Assembly: GCA_964423615.1 (NCBI GenBank)
Contig: CAYRFQ010000012.1
Location: forward strand, 1-64,000
Length of the DNA stretch: 64,000 bases
Source of the DNA: CAYRFQ01 sp964423615
GTDB taxonomy: Bacteria > Planctomycetota > Planctomycetia > Gemmatales > Gemmataceae
Reading direction: 5' to 3'
Of this stretch, positions 44,551 to 53,842 are shown one piece after another. Under the pieces are notes generated by a model. The model had not been told where the DNA came from. It searched no databases and was given only the letters and a program-made list of their open reading frames with translations. The translations under genes were made by a program, and so were the position numbers. How positions within the stretch are numbered: the first letter of the stretch is position 1; each line of letters starts with the position of its first letter.

Positions 44551-45987
44551 ATGAATCGTGTTTCCGCGTTGATTGCGCTTGCATGCTCGTTTCTCCTGAT
44601 TCCCACACAAACCCAAGCCGGTACGGCCAAGCCAAAGCCCATGAATGTCTTGTTCGTCCTCGTCGATGATCTTGGGTGGAGCGATTTGGGCTGTTACGGC
44701 AACAAGTTCAATGAAACACCGAACATCGACAAGTTGGCGAACCAAGGCATGCGTTTCACCGACTTCTATGCGGCAGGAGCCGTCTGCTCACCAACGCGAG
44801 CGAGTATTCTGTCTGGCCAGTACCAGGCCCGATTCGGATTGACGGCCCACATCCCAGGCCATTGGCGACCGTTCGAAAAAGTTGTTGAACCGCCGTGCGC
44901 CCTGGACATGCCACTCTCGGTCGTCACGATTGCTGAAGCTCTCAAAACGGCTGGGTATCGAACAGGACACATCGGGAAGTGGCACTTGGGGGGAGCCGGA
45001 CATCAGCCAAAGGACCAAGGATTCGATTTTTCGATCGTGACTTCGGGCCGTCACGATGCCCGAAGGTTTCGGACGTCTCCCAAGCGAAAAATACCGAAAG
45101 ACAAACGTCTAGCCGAATTCTTGACGGACGAAGCTGTTGGGTTTCTGAAACGGAATAAAGATCAACCGTTCTTTTTGCATCTGTCGCACTATGCCGTCCA
45201 CATTCCGCTCTCGACCACGCCGGAATTGCTCAAGAAATACGAAAACAAGTCGAAGGTCGAAGGCTATCCTTGCAATCCAAAGTATGCCGGGTTGTTGGAA
45301 GAGGTCGATAGGAGCGTCGGGCGACTCATGAAAGCCCTCGACGACTTGGGTTTGGCCGAGAACACTCTCGTCGTTGTGACGTCGGACAACGGTGGATTGA
45401 TCATGCGGTACGACGGTGGCGAAATCGTGTGTAACAATCTTCCGTTGCGCAGCGAAAAGGGTTCGCTCTACGAAGGCGGGATTCGCGTGCCATTGATCAT
45501 TCGCTGTCCTGGGATTCCGATCCCTGGAGGGAAGACATCTTCGGTGCCGACAATCTCGATAGATTTCTACCCCACGTTCCTCGATGCAGCAAACGCCAAA
45601 CGGCCCAAGAAACACATTCTCGACGGACGTAGCTTGATCCCACTGCTGAAGAATCCCAAAGCCGAGTGGGATCGTCCAATCTTTTTCCACTATCCACATT
45701 ACCACCACAGCCGTCCTTCTGGCGCCGTACGTTTGGGAGATTGGACAGCCATCGAATTCTTCGACACGGGTGAACTGGAGTTGTACAACCTCAAGACAGA
45801 CATTGGACAAAAGAAGAACCTCGTTCGCAGTAAGCCCATGGAGGCCCAACGACTTCGCAAATTGATGCAACGTTTCCGAGACGAAGTGAATGCCCAGATG
45901 CCCCAACGTAACCCGGCTTACAACCCCAAACGAGCCGGAGAGTGGTGGTCTCGACGGCGAATGGCGCCGATACCCAAGAGACAATAG
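44551..45987 (+). CDS. Secreted Cys-type sulfatase (arylsulfatase family)
   Basis: 478 residues. The signal peptide (1-23) is followed by the alkaline-phosphatase-like metal site VLVDDLGWSDLGCYG (36-50; Asp39, Asp40) and the formylglycine motif CSPTRAS (79-85), the Cys of which must be oxidised by a formylglycine-generating enzyme. Later metal ligands are in VTSDNGGLI; the late lysine is within GHIGKWHLGG. This is one of the many sulfatases planctomycetes use to remove sulfate from polysaccharides. The ATG at 44551 follows a CGAGGT site. No maturase gene is in the window. Confidence 0.93.
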   Translation: MNRVSALIALACSFLLIPTQTQAGTAKPKPMNVLFVLVDDLGWSDLGCYGNKFNETPNIDKLANQGMRFTDFYAAGAVCSPTRASILSGQYQARFGLTAHIPGHWRPFEKVVEPPCALDMPLSVVTIAEALKTAGYRTGHIGKWHLGGAGHQPKDQGFDFSIVTSGRHDARRFRTSPKRKIPKDKRLAEFLTDEAVGFLKRNKDQPFFLHLSHYAVHIPLSTTPELLKKYENKSKVEGYPCNPKYAGLLEEVDRSVGRLMKALDDLGLAENTLVVVTSDNGGLIMRYDGGEIVCNNLPLRSEKGSLYEGGIRVPLIIRCPGIPIPGGKTSSVPTISIDFYPTFLDAANAKRPKKHILDGRSLIPLLKNPKAEWDRPIFFHYPHYHHSRPSGAVRLGDWTAIEFFDTGELELYNLKTDIGQKKNLVRSKPMEAQRLRKLMQRFRDEVNAQMPQRNPAYNPKRAGEWWSRRRMAPIPKRQ

Positions 45988-46153
45988 CCGACAGTGGAGA
46001 GACAAGATTCAACAGTCAAGAAACAACAGACATCAGATCGACCAAATTCCTCGGAGAATCAACCCGAGAGGTTCTTGCTTTCGGGAGTGTTGTGTTACCC
46101 TCTGCGGTTTCGTGTGAGGTTTGACTCTTGTCCCTCGTTTCTCTGTCTCTTCA

Positions 46154-46807
46154 CTACCTTCGTCCGACACCCATTCGCCGCCCGGCTCGGATTCCAGGTA
46201 CCGGAGGTCGGGCAAGGATATTGGTCTTGGCGAGCCCTTGGACCGCTGTAATGATCCCTGCATATCGCCCAGAGATGTTTGCGGCGGGCTTTGTGACATC
46301 GCCCACTGGGAGCGTTTGATCTACCCCCAGAACCAAAACCGCTTGGCGACCTCCGAAGCTGATGGTCGTTCGATGGGGATTGACGCGACCATCGAGACCT
46401 CCGCTCGGGAGCGAGAGCACGTCATTGTTTTTCAATATGACAGCCAGATCCAAAACCGCACGTGGAGAGATTTTTCCCCGCCCCCCCAGAAAACGTTTTC
46501 GCTGAGCGATGTGTGTGACGACATAGGACCCGTCCGGATTTATTTGCCAAATCGTTCCTGCGAATACGCCAAAACCAACCAATTCATCACGTACGATGAT
46601 GGCTTGCGTCAGAAACCCTTGGACCGTGATGTATTTTTTCATCCCAGGCATTGCCCGAAGCTTGCTGATCAGGTCGATTAGCTCTTTTCGTTCTCGCAGC
46701 TCTTTTTTTTCCTTTGGGCTAGGACCTTCGGTGATTTTTACTTGGGCATTAGCTTGACCAAGAAAGAGGCAAGCAAACAGCAATGCAAGCAACTGTCGAT
46801 ATGTCAT
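46154..46807 (-). CDS. Secreted hypothetical protein
   Basis: 217 residues with a clear signal peptide (MTYRQLLALLFACLFLGQANA, 1-21, ending ANA). The mature protein is basic at its start (SPKEKKELRERKELIDLISKL) and otherwise strand-rich, with Gly/Arg at its end. I recognise no domain. Its ribosome site is good (CAGGAG). It is convergent with the sulfatase gene and upstream of rsmE in the opposite order, likely a planctomycete envelope protein. Confidence 0.65.
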   Translation of the reverse strand: MTYRQLLALLFACLFLGQANAQVKITEGPSPKEKKELRERKELIDLISKLRAMPGMKKYITVQGFLTQAIIVRDELVGFGVFAGTIWQINPDGSYVVTHIAQRKRFLGGRGKISPRAVLDLAVILKNNDVLSLPSGGLDGRVNPHRTTISFGGRQAVLVLGVDQTLPVGDVTKPAANISGRYAGIITAVQGLAKTNILARPPVPGIRAGRRMGVGRR

Positions 46808-46953
46808 CGTCTGTACTCCTGAGACGGGTGGGTCGAACGTCTAGACTTTCCTTGATGTCCAAACGACACCTCCCGGGTTTTGTCGTAGCCACAAGCTACG
46901 GTGGCCAACTCTCAATCTTGGGACGCTCTTCCAGGGCGGTCAAATCAAAGCGT

Positions 46954-47673
46954 CTATTGTTGACTCCACCATCCAGCCAACACGACGGCCGCCGTTTCGA
47001 CGCGAAGTATGCGTGGTCCCAGATCAACAAGCTGGCAACCTGCGCTTACTACAGACTGAATTTCGTCGTCCGTAAAGCCCCCCTCCGGACCGAACACCAG
47101 GGAAAGTCGTTTCGGTCGATCCTCATGTCGTAGCCGAGAGAGCAAGACGGAAGAATCATTTTGGGTACTTGGGTGGGCCACCAAGATTCGGGCCTCTTGG
47201 TGGAGTTGTCGGCAATATTCCGACAGTTTCGTGAGACTGGCTATTTCCATCAGGACGTTTCTGCGACACTGTTTGCTGGCTTCCAGGACATATCGTTGTA
47301 GTTTCTCCAGTTTCGCATCTCGTGGAAGAACGACCGATCGTTCGGTTTGCAGGGGAACGAAACGACTAACTCCGATTTCGGTCAGTTTTTCGATCAGGAA
47401 TTGAGCCCGGTCACCTTTGGGAAGTGGGGCAGCGACTTCCAACCAGAATCCCAGTTCCCTATCCGCGGGTTCTCGCCGCAGAACCTCAAGCGTGACTGCT
47501 TTTCGTTGGGCCGAAAGCACAACGGCTGGATACTCCGCTCCGTCTCCGTTGAACAACACGACCTCTTCCCCTGCTCGAATCCGACAAACCTGGGCAAGAT
47601 GGTGAGCCTCGGGACCTTGAAGGACGAAGGATCCCGGCGTTAACGGGCAGTTGGTGTAAAATCGTATGGACAT
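46954..47673 (-). CDS. rsmE: 16S rRNA (uracil-1498-N3)-methyltransferase RsmE
   Basis: 239 residues, the usual length. The N-terminal PUA-like domain has LQGPEAHHLAQVCRIRAGEEV (about 18-38) and the SPOUT domain carries LVFGPEGGFTDDEI (about 192-205) and LGPRILRVETAAVVL (about 216-230), the knotted SAM site. The enzyme methylates U1498 in the decoding region of 16S rRNA. The gene reads away from a Pro-rich membrane protein gene. Confidence 0.96.
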   Translation of the reverse strand: MSIRFYTNCPLTPGSFVLQGPEAHHLAQVCRIRAGEEVVLFNGDGAEYPAVVLSAQRKAVTLEVLRREPADRELGFWLEVAAPLPKGDRAQFLIEKLTEIGVSRFVPLQTERSVVLPRDAKLEKLQRYVLEASKQCRRNVLMEIASLTKLSEYCRQLHQEARILVAHPSTQNDSSVLLSRLRHEDRPKRLSLVFGPEGGFTDDEIQSVVSAGCQLVDLGPRILRVETAAVVLAGWWSQQ

Positions 47674-47844
47674 TTTTGATAGTATCTGGCCATTGGGAAA
47701 TAGACCGGCGAGAACCCAGCGAGCGTTCTCGTGGTCTTACGCGGTCGTGAACACCAACTCCCGCGAAGCAACTTTCACACGGTTCAGGACGGAAACTCGG
47801 ACCAGTTGCGGGAAAGCGAATGGATCCCAAAAGGGGGCGTTTCC

Positions 47845-48522
47845 ATGCCGGAAGAAAACAAAATCAAATCAACCTCTGGTCGCTCCGGAACAATGTCCAC
47901 AACGCGCCAGCTCTTGGACGAACTCGACGCGTTAATGGAAAAGATGTTGTCATTGCCTGTGGAGGATTCCGACCAGACTGTGGGCTCCTATCTCGAAGAC
48001 ACTTCGGTTCCCGGAACAAACGCTCCCTTGGGTCCCGCCGAACCCAAACAACCGGAGCGAACGGTACCAAGTTACAAGTACGAGGAATTGGAGGAAGAAA
48101 AACAAGTGGAATCCCCAGTTGCGGAAAATATTCCGCAACCTACGGCGAAGTACTACGAAACTCCTAGCTACGTGCCGCCCTCCACTACAGTCGCTTCGAA
48201 ACCACAATCGCCTCCTGTCGCCTCACCGGAAATACCGCCCACCCAGTCATTAGCACCAGTAGAGCCTCCGGTCCTAACTCCAGAAACCCAATCGGTGCTT
48301 GATAGGGCGAAGGCGAAAACCGAATCGTCTGGAGCTTGGATTCTCTGGCCATTTCGGTTGCTCAATGCGGCCTTCGACGGAAGCACTCACCTCCTTGGGC
48401 CTTTGGGAACAGGACTTCGGACTTCGATCGGGCGGAAAATCTTAGGTTGGCTCGGCGTAGTGATGCTCCTCGCCGCGGGTGTTTGGCAATTATTCCTTTG
48501 GTATAGTTGGAAGGGATTCTAA
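47845..48522 (+). CDS. Pro-rich membrane-anchored hypothetical protein
   Basis: 225 residues. A short charged start with LLDELDALMEKMLSLP, a long Pro/Glu/Ser/Ala-rich region (about 50-150) and one C-terminal hydrophobic helix (about 200-219, WLGVVMLLAAGVWQLFLWYSW). This is the shape of a tail-anchored or single-helix envelope linker. The ATG at 47845 has an AAGGGGG site. The function is unknown. It is followed by a DUF6677 gene on the same strand after 355 bp. Confidence 0.6.
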   Translation: MPEENKIKSTSGRSGTMSTTRQLLDELDALMEKMLSLPVEDSDQTVGSYLEDTSVPGTNAPLGPAEPKQPERTVPSYKYEELEEEKQVESPVAENIPQPTAKYYETPSYVPPSTTVASKPQSPPVASPEIPPTQSLAPVEPPVLTPETQSVLDRAKAKTESSGAWILWPFRLLNAAFDGSTHLLGPLGTGLRTSIGRKILGWLGVVMLLAAGVWQLFLWYSWKGF

Positions 48523-48876
48523 CGATTCTGTACATTGAATGGCAGGCCGTAGATCGTCCGAGGAGAGGTTGGGAGTCGGTTGGTGAGAGCTACCAGGCAA
48601 ATAACCAAGCGATGCGTCGCGAACAAGCTTTGCTAGCCAGCCCTCACCGGAAACGCATGCAAAAAGCTCCCACGTTAGTCTGAATAAAAGGGACGGGCAG
48701 CGAAAACGGTTCTCGTTGGCCTCTCAGGCAAGTGTCAATCGGCTCGTATTCCGAGCTTTGCCCCGTTTCCATCTTCACTTGCAGTTTGGCTCGGTACATC
48801 ACTGCACAAAGGGCTATTGGAATCGTTGGCCGATACCCAGACCCGACACACGCTCCGCATCGGAGAACAACATAAG
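48523..48876. other. Interval before the DUF6677 gene
   Basis: 354 bp without a convincing gene. The DUF6677 ribosome site (GGAG about 10 bp before the ATG at 48877) is at its right edge. Nothing else was seen. Confidence 0.35.
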
Positions 48877-49545
48877 ATGGCATCAAGCGAAAAGAAGACT
48901 CCCGACGTGAAGTTGTCGGTCCCAGAAACGTCCCCCTTAGCGGCGTTCCTGAGCTATCTGGTCCCAGGGTTGGGCCAAATGTACCAAGGGCGTGTAGCCA
49001 AGGGTGTCTTGTTCCTGCTAAGTCTTTATGCTCTATTTTTCTTTGGGATGTATTTGGGGAACTGGCGGAACGTTTATATCTACAAGCAAAAAGCCCCTGT
49101 ACCTCAAGCTGGGGTAAACTTGGGGAGCATGTTCTCGTCGAAGGCACGCTTTTTCGGACAAGTTTGGATCGGAGTGGCTGCTTGGCCAGCCATACTTCAG
49201 TACAACAGCGCGACAAAGCACCCGTTGTTCGGCGATTTCCAAACCATGCCTACACAGGCAGAAATCAAGGCTTTCTTGCAAAACAGTGACAAAAGACCCG
49301 ATCTGGGATGGATGTACACTGTCATCGCTGGGATGTTGAACATCTTCGTGATCTATGACGCTTACGCGGGTCCAGCACTCGGCGAAGCCGAGCAAAAACC
49401 GAACAAGGATGATGACCCAGACCCGGATCAGGAAGGTAAGCGAAACAAGGATACCGAAAAAGGTAACAACTCCAACCAAGAGCTTACCCTCGACAAGGAC
49501 GAGAAGAAAACGACGAACATCAAGCAGGAGACATCGGCGAAATGA
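48877..49545 (+). CDS. DUF6677-like membrane protein
   Basis: 222 residues. The segment PLAAFLSYLVPGLGQMYQGRVAKGVLFLLSLYALFFFGMYLG (about 21-62) is the hydrophobic signature of this family, also reminiscent of TM2-type proteins. A second hydrophobic part is near 150-170 (WMYTVIAGMLNIFVIYDAY). The last 50 residues are Asp/Glu/Lys/Asn-rich and likely disordered. It overlaps the next gene by four bases (ATGA), so the two are translated together. Its function is unknown. Confidence 0.7.
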   Translation: MASSEKKTPDVKLSVPETSPLAAFLSYLVPGLGQMYQGRVAKGVLFLLSLYALFFFGMYLGNWRNVYIYKQKAPVPQAGVNLGSMFSSKARFFGQVWIGVAAWPAILQYNSATKHPLFGDFQTMPTQAEIKAFLQNSDKRPDLGWMYTVIAGMLNIFVIYDAYAGPALGEAEQKPNKDDDPDPDQEGKRNKDTEKGNNSNQELTLDKDEKKTTNIKQETSAK

Positions 49546-49859
49546 AAGCCCCAGATTTACCGTGGTCAATTTACGTCGAACTGCCGGTGGTGCTTGTCCT
49601 CATCAGCCTCGTCTACAGCGCAACTCGCTATGAGGCCTGGCCATCGATCTTGGCCGAGACGGTTCGTTGGACTTGGAGGATGTTTGCGTTCCTTTTTGGC
49701 ATTGGCGGTGCCTTGTATCTCGTTATGTTGTACCTCGATCACTATTGGACCTTCCTTCGCGTCTTTGGCGTTCTTTTGGTCCTCGCCTTCCTACTCGGCG
49801 TTGGCTGGTTAGCGTTTCGGTTTCGGGACAAAATATGGACAACAGGGAAACAAGAATAA
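49542..49859 (+). CDS. Small three-helix membrane protein
   Basis: 105 residues with three hydrophobic segments (about 11-27, 42-65 and 70-92) and a charged C-terminus (FRDKIWTTGKQE). It overlaps the DUF6677 gene by four bases, a strong sign of translational coupling and a shared function, perhaps as a complex. No family is recognised. Confidence 0.65.
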   Translation: MKAPDLPWSIYVELPVVLVLISLVYSATRYEAWPSILAETVRWTWRMFAFLFGIGGALYLVMLYLDHYWTFLRVFGVLLVLAFLLGVGWLAFRFRDKIWTTGKQE

Positions 49860-50511
49860 AACCATCCGTTGAGCCATGGCCCACACTCGAAACCTTCCCT
49901 TCAACCTTTGACTCAGCATCTCAACACAAGCCACCTATCTTCGAATTGATCTCTGAGCAGCGATCTTCTGTCTGGTAAATCCACGAGGAGATGGCTTCGA
50001 TCCACGCGGGTGCTCGAAGAGTAGCCGAGAAGCCAACTTGGTTGACTCAGCCGAACAGGGAGCATTGTTCGTCAAATCCGATGTTCCGCTTGGACCACAA
50101 AATCCCCCTGGTCTTGAGGAATGCCGCTTGGAGAGCCATAGTACCAATTCCAACTGAGCACGCGAGTGCTTGCAAGATCACACCAAAGAAGAGGATCGGA
50201 AGTGCCATCCAACAATGCCTGGGGAGTGGCCAGATCCCGGAAATCAGCCGCCCATCGGCGTGTCATCCAGGAACCAAAGATCGGAGCGATCAACAGTTTG
50301 ACGACGCCGGACTGAACAACTCAGTCCGGTGGTATGTTAACTTAAACCCTCGGGAGAAACGGCTGGATACCGCTGAGTAGACCCAGTGGTGTGGGAAGAC
50401 GAGGACTGGAAGTTTCCCTCCGACATGATTTCCTGACACGAGCCCGAAACATCCAGGTACAATCAAATTTCGCGGAGTGATGAACCCCTCGTATCGTCGA
50501 AGCACCTATCC
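49860..50511. other. Interval with a hairpin and a possible gene relic
   Basis: 652 bp with no complete gene. A perfect 9-bp stem with a 5-nt loop lies at 50307-50329 (CCGGACTGA/TCAGTCCGG). On the minus strand, 50047-50208 holds an open 53-codon frame with one membrane helix (MALPILFFGVILQALAC...) and a Lys/Arg-Gly-rich end, like the tail of a membrane glycosyltransferase. The frame upstream of it is interrupted, so this may be a decayed gene. Confidence 0.35.
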
Positions 50512-52656
50512 ATGAAAATCAAATTCCGTGCTCTGCTGAAACTGTCCTGGATCGTTCTGGGCTTCTTTATCATTGGATTCCTTGGCGTCTGGGGTTGGAA
50601 ATCGTTCTTTCCGCAGCGAACTTTGGAAGAGCGGCTCAACTCTCCGACAGCCGAAGATACCGATGTGTTGCTGGCAACGTTAAAGCTACACGATGATCCG
50701 AAAATTCAGGCTCGCGTCGCCAAAGCTCTGGTGGTCGCAGCTCCGCACTCCGAACAGGTGACGATCGTCCTTGTGGCGCAACTCGACACACAGGAACGTG
50801 AACTCCGCGAAGCCGTTCAACAAGCCCTAAAAACGGTTGGCCATTCCTCTTTGTTGAAGCAGTTAGAGTCCGAACAATTTCGCAGTCGGATGGCCGCAGC
50901 CCGAGCATTAGTCGTTGTTGGCGATGTGGCCCATCCGGGCTTGATCGAGACTGCCGGAAGCAAGAAGAACTCGGTGCGTCTGTTAGCGACTTGGACGTTG
51001 GGACAAATCGGAATTGGTTCTGACGAAGTCGTGAAGCAGCTTGTCAAAAACTTGGGCGACAAAGGTGCCGATGTCCGTCGCGAAGCTGCCAAGGCTCTTG
51101 GGCATATTAGCCAACAAGCTGGCGCTGCCGTTCCGGCGTTGATGAAGCGAATCGAGGATTCCGAGATTGACGTGCGATTGGCGAGCATCGACGCTTTGGG
51201 AGCGATTGGTCCCGATGCCAAGAGGGCCGTCCCAGAATTGATCGACGCGTTGTACGACAAGGGACGGACCGTTCGGTTAAAGACCGTCCGAGCTTTGGGA
51301 AAGATTGGCCCCGGAGCGGCAGCGGCTGTTCCCGATCTCGTTTTCTCCTTTCGGCAGTACGCCAAAGACAGTGTCTACCAGGAAGAAGCAGCTCGGGCTC
51401 TCGGCACGATGGGCGACCAAGCTACCGACTTTTGGACCAAAGCTCTCAACGACAAGGACGACAAACTTCGAACCTCGGCGGCGCTAGTTTTGGGTGAGAT
51501 CGGCAAATCCGCGCTTCCCGCGCTCCCCGCACTCGTCAACGCGCTAAGTGATCCCAATGAGCAAGTTCGACTTTATGCCTCGGCCGCCCTCGTCAAACTT
51601 GGAAATCCAGCCCGCAAGGCACTCCGGAAGGCACTGCAAGCGAAAAAGGCCAAAGATCGGCAGAACGTCATCGAGGCTCTTGCCGGCTTTGGCACGCAGG
51701 CAGTCCCAGTCCTGGTCGAGGCGTTGCAAGATGCCGACCCGAACGTCCGCCAGGTAGCTGTCGTGACTCTGGGAAAACTCGGCGACAAGGCTACCTCTTC
51801 GATCCCAAAGTTGGCCGAGTTGCTCCAAGACAAAGAGGAAAAAGTGCGTTTGGCTGTGGCCCAAGCTCTCCGCTCGATGGGCAAGTCGGTGGGCCCGATT
51901 GTTCCCAAATTGATCGAAACGCTCGCAACGGAGAAAAGCGATGGTGTTTGTCGAGCCATCATTGAGGCCCTCGGGGCAGTGGGGCCATCGGCCAGTTCAG
52001 CGATCCCTTCGTTGACCCCGTTCCTGGAAAAGAAAAAGCTCGAACTGCGGATAGTGACCATCGAAACGCTCGGCCAGTTTCGGGAAAAAGCCAAACCCGC
52101 CTTGCCTGTCCTGCTGAACTTGTTCCAAGAAAAAGACGAAAAACTAGCGATGGCGGCGGCTTTGACGGTGGGCCGGATCGGCCAAGAAGCCAAGAAACCG
52201 CTCCTCGGTCTGGTCACTCATGAGAAACCTCAAGTGCGGGGTTTCGCGATCTTCGCTCTCGGGCACTTGGACTTGGACGTCAAGGGGATCTTGCCTGTGT
52301 TAGTGAAAGCCTTGGGTGACCAAGAAGATCCGGTGAAGCTCCAAGCCTTGGCGGCGGTTGCCAAGTATGGCCCAGCCGCCAAGGCCGCGACCAAAAAAAT
52401 CGAAGCGTTGCAATCGGACACCAACAAAGCTGTCCAAGAACAGGCCACCCGGACATTGAAGATGATCAACAAGGAAAGCAATAACGGAGAAGAGAGTGAG
52501 ATTCCAGAATCGTTGTCAGAGAACAACAGTTGTCCAGAAGGCCATAACGACTCTGCCGGTCATGGCCTTTCCAGAACTGCAACGATTGCTGGACTTGAGA
52601 GGCAAGAAGGTTTTCGTTGCCCAGCATTACTTATCGTCTTCTACGATGGCCAGTAA
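50512..52656 (+). CDS. Membrane-anchored HEAT-repeat protein
   Basis: 714 residues. One N-terminal membrane helix (about 13-31) anchors about fifteen HEAT/armadillo-like helical pairs spanning about 50-660, with the recurring pattern G-x-x-AVP-x-LI-x-AL-x-D. Such scaffolds bind proteins at the envelope and abound in planctomycetes. The repeats end near 660; the last 50 or so residues (from NKESNNGEESE) no longer fit. The stop lies 30 bases inside the convergent FKBP gene, and a hairpin in the tail (52538-52569) is consistent with a lost earlier stop. Confidence 0.8.
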   Translation: MKIKFRALLKLSWIVLGFFIIGFLGVWGWKSFFPQRTLEERLNSPTAEDTDVLLATLKLHDDPKIQARVAKALVVAAPHSEQVTIVLVAQLDTQERELREAVQQALKTVGHSSLLKQLESEQFRSRMAAARALVVVGDVAHPGLIETAGSKKNSVRLLATWTLGQIGIGSDEVVKQLVKNLGDKGADVRREAAKALGHISQQAGAAVPALMKRIEDSEIDVRLASIDALGAIGPDAKRAVPELIDALYDKGRTVRLKTVRALGKIGPGAAAAVPDLVFSFRQYAKDSVYQEEAARALGTMGDQATDFWTKALNDKDDKLRTSAALVLGEIGKSALPALPALVNALSDPNEQVRLYASAALVKLGNPARKALRKALQAKKAKDRQNVIEALAGFGTQAVPVLVEALQDADPNVRQVAVVTLGKLGDKATSSIPKLAELLQDKEEKVRLAVAQALRSMGKSVGPIVPKLIETLATEKSDGVCRAIIEALGAVGPSASSAIPSLTPFLEKKKLELRIVTIETLGQFREKAKPALPVLLNLFQEKDEKLAMAAALTVGRIGQEAKKPLLGLVTHEKPQVRGFAIFALGHLDLDVKGILPVLVKALGDQEDPVKLQALAAVAKYGPAAKAATKKIEALQSDTNKAVQEQATRTLKMINKESNNGEESEIPESLSENNSCPEGHNDSAGHGLSRTATIAGLERQEGFRCPALLIVFYDGQ
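52538..52569. terminator. Hairpin inside the 3' tail of the HEAT gene
   Basis: AAGGCCAT (52538-52545) pairs with ATGGCCTT (52562-52569), followed by T on the + strand. It sits about 60 bp downstream of the convergent FKBP stop. It resembles a terminator that now lies within the HEAT reading frame. Confidence 0.35.
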
Positions 52657-53334
52657 CTCAACTTCGAAGATCAACGTGGCGTTGGGACCGATTGGTCCGC
52701 CAGGACGGGGAGTCTCACCATAGGCCAGATCGGCAGGAACGAACAGTTTCCACTTGGCACCGACTTTCATCTTCTGCAACGCTTCAGTCCAGCCTTTGAT
52801 CACTCCGTTGACAGGAAATGTTGCTGGCATTTGCCGCTTCACGGAGCTGTCAAAAACCGTGCCATCGATGAGCGTTCCGTGGTAGTGCGTCTTGACCGTA
52901 TCGGTGGCTTTCGGGGATTTGCCAGTGCCAGCTTTCAGAATTTTGTACTGCAATCCGCTATCTAAGGTGACCACACCCTTTTTCTTCTTGTTGGCGGCCA
53001 GGAACGCCTCGCCTGCTTTTTTGTTCTTCGCTGCCACCCGCTTTCGTGCCTCTTGCTGCCATTTCTGAAACGCCATCGTCATTTCTTCATCGGTCAAAGG
53101 AGATTGTTTCTTCGCGGCAGCGTCCTTAAGTCCTTGGACCAAAAGTTCGTAATCGAGTTCCAAGCCGTCAGCATTTAGCTTCTTCCCTAAATTGTGACCA
53201 AGGGTGTAACTCACCTTCTGCTTGGCAGTCTTGAAGGTGTTTTTGGTGTTGGACTTCTTTGCTGGCTGTTGTTGAGCCGTGAGAATCGTTGGCAAAGAAC
53301 ACAGTATGACAATGGTGATGAACTTACCAAACAT
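52627..53334 (-). CDS. Secreted FKBP-type peptidyl-prolyl isomerase (Mip-like)
   Basis: 235 residues: a signal peptide (1-20, ends LTAQ), a dimerisation helix region (about 36-118) like Mip/FkpA, then an FKBP domain (about 128-232) with GLQYKILKAG, VKTHYHGTLIDGTVFDSS, VIKGWTEALQKMKVGAKWKLFVPADLAYG and the end IFEVELLAI. It isomerises X-Pro bonds and acts as a chaperone in the periplasm. The ATG at 53334 has a GAAAGGTAAG site. Confidence 0.95.
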   Translation of the reverse strand: MFGKFITIVILCSLPTILTAQQQPAKKSNTKNTFKTAKQKVSYTLGHNLGKKLNADGLELDYELLVQGLKDAAAKKQSPLTDEEMTMAFQKWQQEARKRVAAKNKKAGEAFLAANKKKKGVVTLDSGLQYKILKAGTGKSPKATDTVKTHYHGTLIDGTVFDSSVKRQMPATFPVNGVIKGWTEALQKMKVGAKWKLFVPADLAYGETPRPGGPIGPNATLIFEVELLAIVEDDK

Positions 53335-53842
53335 CGACTTACCTTTCGTTGGGAAGAATTCGAAGACGTGCCAGATGGCCAGGTCGCGGAACTACTACTC
53401 TACGAGTTTAGAGATGAGAGTGCCAGGATTGGTGAGAAATACATTGGGCGAAGGTGTGATGCCAACTCCAGTCCTACAAATTGTAGGTCGCTGGGACGTT
53501 TCACGACTCCATGCCTGTGAGACGGTTGCCCGAAGATTCCACGTTGAGTCATTGGTACTATGTTTTGCTTCGTGGCAGGTCGTATTCGCTGTGAGCCGCT
53601 AGAGTCGCCAATCGTCTTGGAACAGACTGTTTGGAGGTGCAATGATGGGTCCGTCGAGAAGTCGGTCGCTGGGTAGAATGTAAGCAATTCCACATGGATC
53701 GGCGCGTAATTAACACCGATCCTGTGGAATCACTTCACGATCCCAATCTATGATAATCCGCAGTCATCTCCCGGGTTACAGACTGTATTGGAGATTAAGC
53801 TACGGGTTGCCTTGGACAAACCATCCGTCGAGAGAACAGACC
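53335..53842. other. Interval without a recognised gene
   Basis: 508 bp between two minus-strand genes with no supported frame. It should hold the FKBP promoter. No hairpin or repeat stood out. Confidence 0.35.

Noticed and set aside
49991..50380. 129-codon + frame in the gap before the HEAT gene
   Set aside because: No ribosome site and a composition unlike the neighbouring genes; the opposite strand shows the more plausible relic.
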